Positions 62,525 through 64,000 of a DNA stretch of 64,000 nt are shown here, one piece after another (the stretch's first letter is position 1; each line of letters starts with the position of its first letter). This stretch comes from JBOFZL01 sp051655155. Its GTDB lineage: Bacteria; Bacillota; Clostridia; Peptostreptococcales; Filifactoraceae. Made by a program: the position numbers and the translations under genes. Under the pieces are notes generated by a model, which did not search any database, was not told the origin of the DNA, and saw nothing but the letters and a program-made list of their open reading frames with translations. The DNA lies in assembly GCA_051655155.1 (NCBI GenBank), contig JBOFZL010000051.1:52123-116122 (forward strand), written 5' to 3'.

Positions 62525-62556
62525 TACAAAAAAATAGGTTGCTAATGCAACCTATT
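62525..62556 (-). terminator. Intrinsic terminator of the small HTH gene
   Basis: On the minus strand AATAGGTTGC (62556-62547), a 4-base loop and its complement (62542-62533) are followed by a T-run. The stem includes the HTH gene's stop codon. Confidence 0.85.
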
Positions 62557-62869
62557 GAAGCTCTCTTTTATGTTTAATAAAATTTATATATTCCAATATA
62601 TCTCTTTTTTCTAATGTACTAAAGTCATCATTTATTATAAAAGTTAAATGCTTATGATTTTGAATTCCATTGGAAATATCATCAAGTTGTTCTACGGAAA
62701 TATTTAAAACTTTACATATCTTAATAGCATTACAAACCGAAGCTTTACTAATTCCTCGTTCTAACATAGAGTATAAGGTAGTGTAAGGTAAGTCAGCTTT
62801 AATGGCAAATGTTTTTAAGGACATACCACTATCATTAATCATCTGCTTAATCAATTTTGCTTTTTTCAT
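62552..62869 (-). CDS. Small XRE-family HTH transcriptional regulator
   Basis: The 105-residue protein has a lambda-repressor-like helix-turn-helix: MSLKTFAIKADLPYTTLYSM (about residues 15-34) and ISKASVCNAIKICKVLNISVEQL. The C-terminal 40 residues form an acidic/basic helix of unknown role. GCAGGAGG precedes the ATG. It lies just upstream of the ABC operon on the same strand but is separated by its own terminator. A pair of inverted CACAAACT sites sits in its upstream region. Confidence 0.85.
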   Translation of the reverse strand: MKKAKLIKQMINDSGMSLKTFAIKADLPYTTLYSMLERGISKASVCNAIKICKVLNISVEQLDDISNGIQNHKHLTFIINDDFSTLEKRDILEYINFIKHKRELQ

Positions 62870-62896
62870 AAAGCCTCCTGCAAATTAGAATTTATA

Positions 62897-62976
62897 CACA
62901 AACTATATAAAGTTAAGAAGCTACTTTTAAGATTCAATCACACGATTTAACATATAGAAATATATTAAAGTTTGTG
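62897..62976. repeat. Inverted CACAAACT pair upstream of the HTH gene (possible operator)
   Basis: CACAAACT (62897-62904) and AGTTTGTG (62969-62976) form an 8-bp inverted pair with AT-rich flanks that also match loosely, 72 bases apart. They lie 28-107 bases upstream of the HTH start, where an autoregulator would bind. No strong promoter was recognised between them. Confidence 0.35.
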
Positions 62977-63051
62977 ATAAAAATTAAATTTCTATTTTAA
63001 ATATTAAATAATTAGGAGTGAATTGCTAGAATAAAACTTATCAATATATTA

Positions 63052-63540
63052 TTAAATAATTATAAAGTAAATTTTATTACCATTAGATTTAATTAAGTTT
63101 TCAAGATGAACATAATCTAGGAAAACAGTAGCAGTGTTATCGTTAGGATGGATTCCAAGTTTCTCTACACCCACTAAATCTTTATCAATAACAACCTCAA
63201 CTTTTCCATCTGGATCATTAAAAATTCCAAGGGGGGAAACGCTACCTTTTTTTAGACCTAGGTGTTTTTCAAGTCTTTCCTCTGATGCGAAGCTTAAATT
63301 TGTTGTTCCAAGTTGTGATTTGATTTTTGAAATATCAACCTGTTTATCTTTGTTCAAGATGACTAAAAAATGGCGTTTCCCTTTTTGATCACGAAGAAAA
63401 AGATTTTTAACAACATTACCATGATCTGTAATATTAAAATTTTCCATCTCTTCAATTGTATATACAGGAGGGTGTTCAATAACCTGAAAAGGAATATTTA
63501 AAACTTTAAGTTTATTAAAAACATCATCTTTCAATAGCAT
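63052..63540 (-). CDS. Prolyl-tRNA deacylase (ProX/PrdX, YbaK-like)
   Basis: The protein clears mischarged Ala-tRNAPro or related products in trans. The 162-residue YbaK/EbsC-type domain has IEHPPVYTIEEM near residue 21, the family NVVKNLFLRDQKGKRHFLVIL with the catalytic Lys, VDISKIKSQLG, and GSVSPLGIFND. PrdX in Clostridium sticklandii is a member. AGGTGG precedes the ATG at 63540. It stands alone. Confidence 0.9.
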   Translation of the reverse strand: MLLKDDVFNKLKVLNIPFQVIEHPPVYTIEEMENFNITDHGNVVKNLFLRDQKGKRHFLVILNKDKQVDISKIKSQLGTTNLSFASEERLEKHLGLKKGSVSPLGIFNDPDGKVEVVIDKDLVGVEKLGIHPNDNTATVFLDYVHLENLIKSNGNKIYFIII

Positions 63541-63581
63541 ATAATTACCACCTATTCATATAAATTTGTATAATTAATTTT

Positions 63582-63610
63582 AACATAAATAAAAAATATA
63601 GAAAAGACAA
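63582..63610 (-). promoter_or_regulatory. Possible promoter for the ProX/PrdX gene
   Basis: On the minus strand TTGTCT (63610-63605) and TATGTT (63587-63582) are 17 bases apart. The 16-bp tandem repeat lies directly upstream. Confidence 0.4.
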
Positions 63611-63614
63611 ATTT

Positions 63615-63677
63615 ATGTGGAAACAATATTATGTGGAAACAATATTATGTGGAAACAATATTATGTGGAAACAATAA
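63615..63677. repeat. Tandem repeat, four copies of a 16-bp unit
   Basis: Unit ATGTGGAAACAATATT starts at 63615, 63631, 63647 and 63663; the last copy ends at 63677. The first three copies are identical. On the minus strand each contains GTTTCCACA, two changes from the DnaA box TTATCCACA. Confidence 0.95.
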
Positions 63678-63831
63678 TTATAAAAAATACATAAATTTAC
63701 TATTGAGCAGGGTGAGAAAGGTTGCAGTTTTATTTTTCAATATCACTGAAATATTTAGAATTTTAGAAAATTTAAAAAAATAAAAATTTGACTTTAATAA
63801 ATTGTTCGGTTTATTTTTTATTTACATATTC

Positions 63832-63840
63832 TGTGGATAA
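63832..63840 (-). promoter_or_regulatory. Perfect DnaA-box sequence
   Basis: The minus strand reads TTATCCACA, the consensus DnaA box. It is 155 bases from the tandem repeat and 42 bases from the -35 box of the next promoter. Apart from it, 63678-63881 shows only AT-rich sequence with no gene. Confidence 0.4.
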
Positions 63841-63881
63841 GTGGACATAGAAAAATGAGAAAAAATTAATCTAAAAAAGTA

Positions 63882-63910
63882 TTGACATAAAAAAGATATG
63901 ATGATATATT
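63882..63910 (+). promoter_or_regulatory. Strong sigma-A promoter reading out of the window
   Basis: TTGACA (63882-63887) and TATATT (63905-63910) are 17 bases apart. Transcription should begin near 63917, at the hairpin. A further TTGAC at the last five bases suggests a second tandem promoter, as before rRNA operons. Confidence 0.75.
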
Positions 63911-63916
63911 AAACGA

Positions 63917-63936
63917 GGTCGTCCGAGAGGGCGGCC
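63917..63936 (+). other. GC-rich hairpin with GAGA tetraloop at the transcript start
   Basis: GGTCGTCC pairs with GGGCGGCC (8 bp, two G-U) around the GNRA loop GAGA. It is the most GC-rich stretch of this AT-rich region and lacks a T-run, so it is not an intrinsic terminator. It is followed by an A-rich purine leader to the window end (63937-64000). Could protect the 5' end or be the start of an rRNA leader. Confidence 0.6.
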
Positions 63937-64000
63937 TTAAAAAACACCGAAAACAAAAAGCGAAGAAAAAAGCAAAGAAAAAAGCAAAAAAGAACTTGAC

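Noticed and set aside
63615..63677. CRISPR array
   Set aside because: The units are head-to-tail 16-bp repeats with no spacers and no cas genes are near.
63615..63840. Chromosomal origin (oriC)
   Set aside because: Only one perfect DnaA box; the tandem units differ from the consensus, and no dnaA, dnaN or rpmH is present. Another perfect TTATCCACA at 38928-38936 lies in the decayed gene, showing that single boxes arise by chance.

Overview
The window comes from an AT-rich, low-GC Gram-positive anaerobe of the class Clostridia. The evidence is the codon and base bias, the AGGAGG-type ribosome sites, sigma-A promoters, short intrinsic terminators, a sortase-type surface protein, a PASTA kinase, RqcH, and above all a complete lysine-to-butyrate fermentation cluster of the kind known from amino-acid-fermenting clostridia and fusobacteria. 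A Peptostreptococcaceae-like or related family is my guess; no rRNA is present to fix it.

Layout. 1-3251 is the 3' part of a Cna-B/pilin-type wall-anchored protein. 3359-4699 is a MATE exporter on the minus strand, divergent from 4803-7487, a chain of methyltransferase, rsmD, coaD, a coiled-coil protein and an orphan type IV prepilin-like protein. 7898-10722 pairs a MatC/DASS-like transporter with a Cat1-type CoA-transferase. 10785-13573 (minus) holds rqcH and a YihY/BrkB membrane protein. 13763-28538 is a long housekeeping block: yicC, gmk, rpoZ, coaBC, priA, def, fmt, a zinc peptidase, rsmB, rlmN, PP2C phosphatase, PASTA kinase, rsgA, rpe, thiN. Then come hpt, cobO (minus), a lipoprotein plus two-component system, zapA, a U32 peptidase-type protein, mutS2, a decayed minus-strand gene, recD2, a YcxB-like membrane protein and comF.

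42794-58288 is the metabolic centrepiece. A consensus promoter and a lysine riboswitch precede kal, kce, kdd, kamA, kamB, kamC, kamD, kamE, a CoA-transferase pair, bcd, etfB, etfA, hbd and thl. Together these convert lysine via beta-lysine, 3,5-diaminohexanoate and 3-keto-5-aminohexanoate to acetoacetate and 3-aminobutyryl-CoA, then to crotonyl-CoA, butyryl-CoA, butyrate and acetyl-CoA. CobO at 29.2 kb can supply the adenosylcobalamin that KamDE needs. The riboswitch is built so that the 3' strand of its P1 helix is also part of the 5' arm of a terminator. Lysine binding should therefore prevent termination and switch the catabolic genes on, the reverse of the usual lysine riboswitch.

58352-62445 (minus) is a MacB-like ABC transporter with a large secreted CARDB-like partner, followed by a small HTH regulator and a ProX/PrdX-like prolyl-tRNA deacylase. 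The last 450 bases carry a 16-bp tandem repeat, a perfect DnaA box, and a strong promoter followed by a GC-rich hairpin and an A-rich leader that runs off the window, possibly the start of an rRNA operon.
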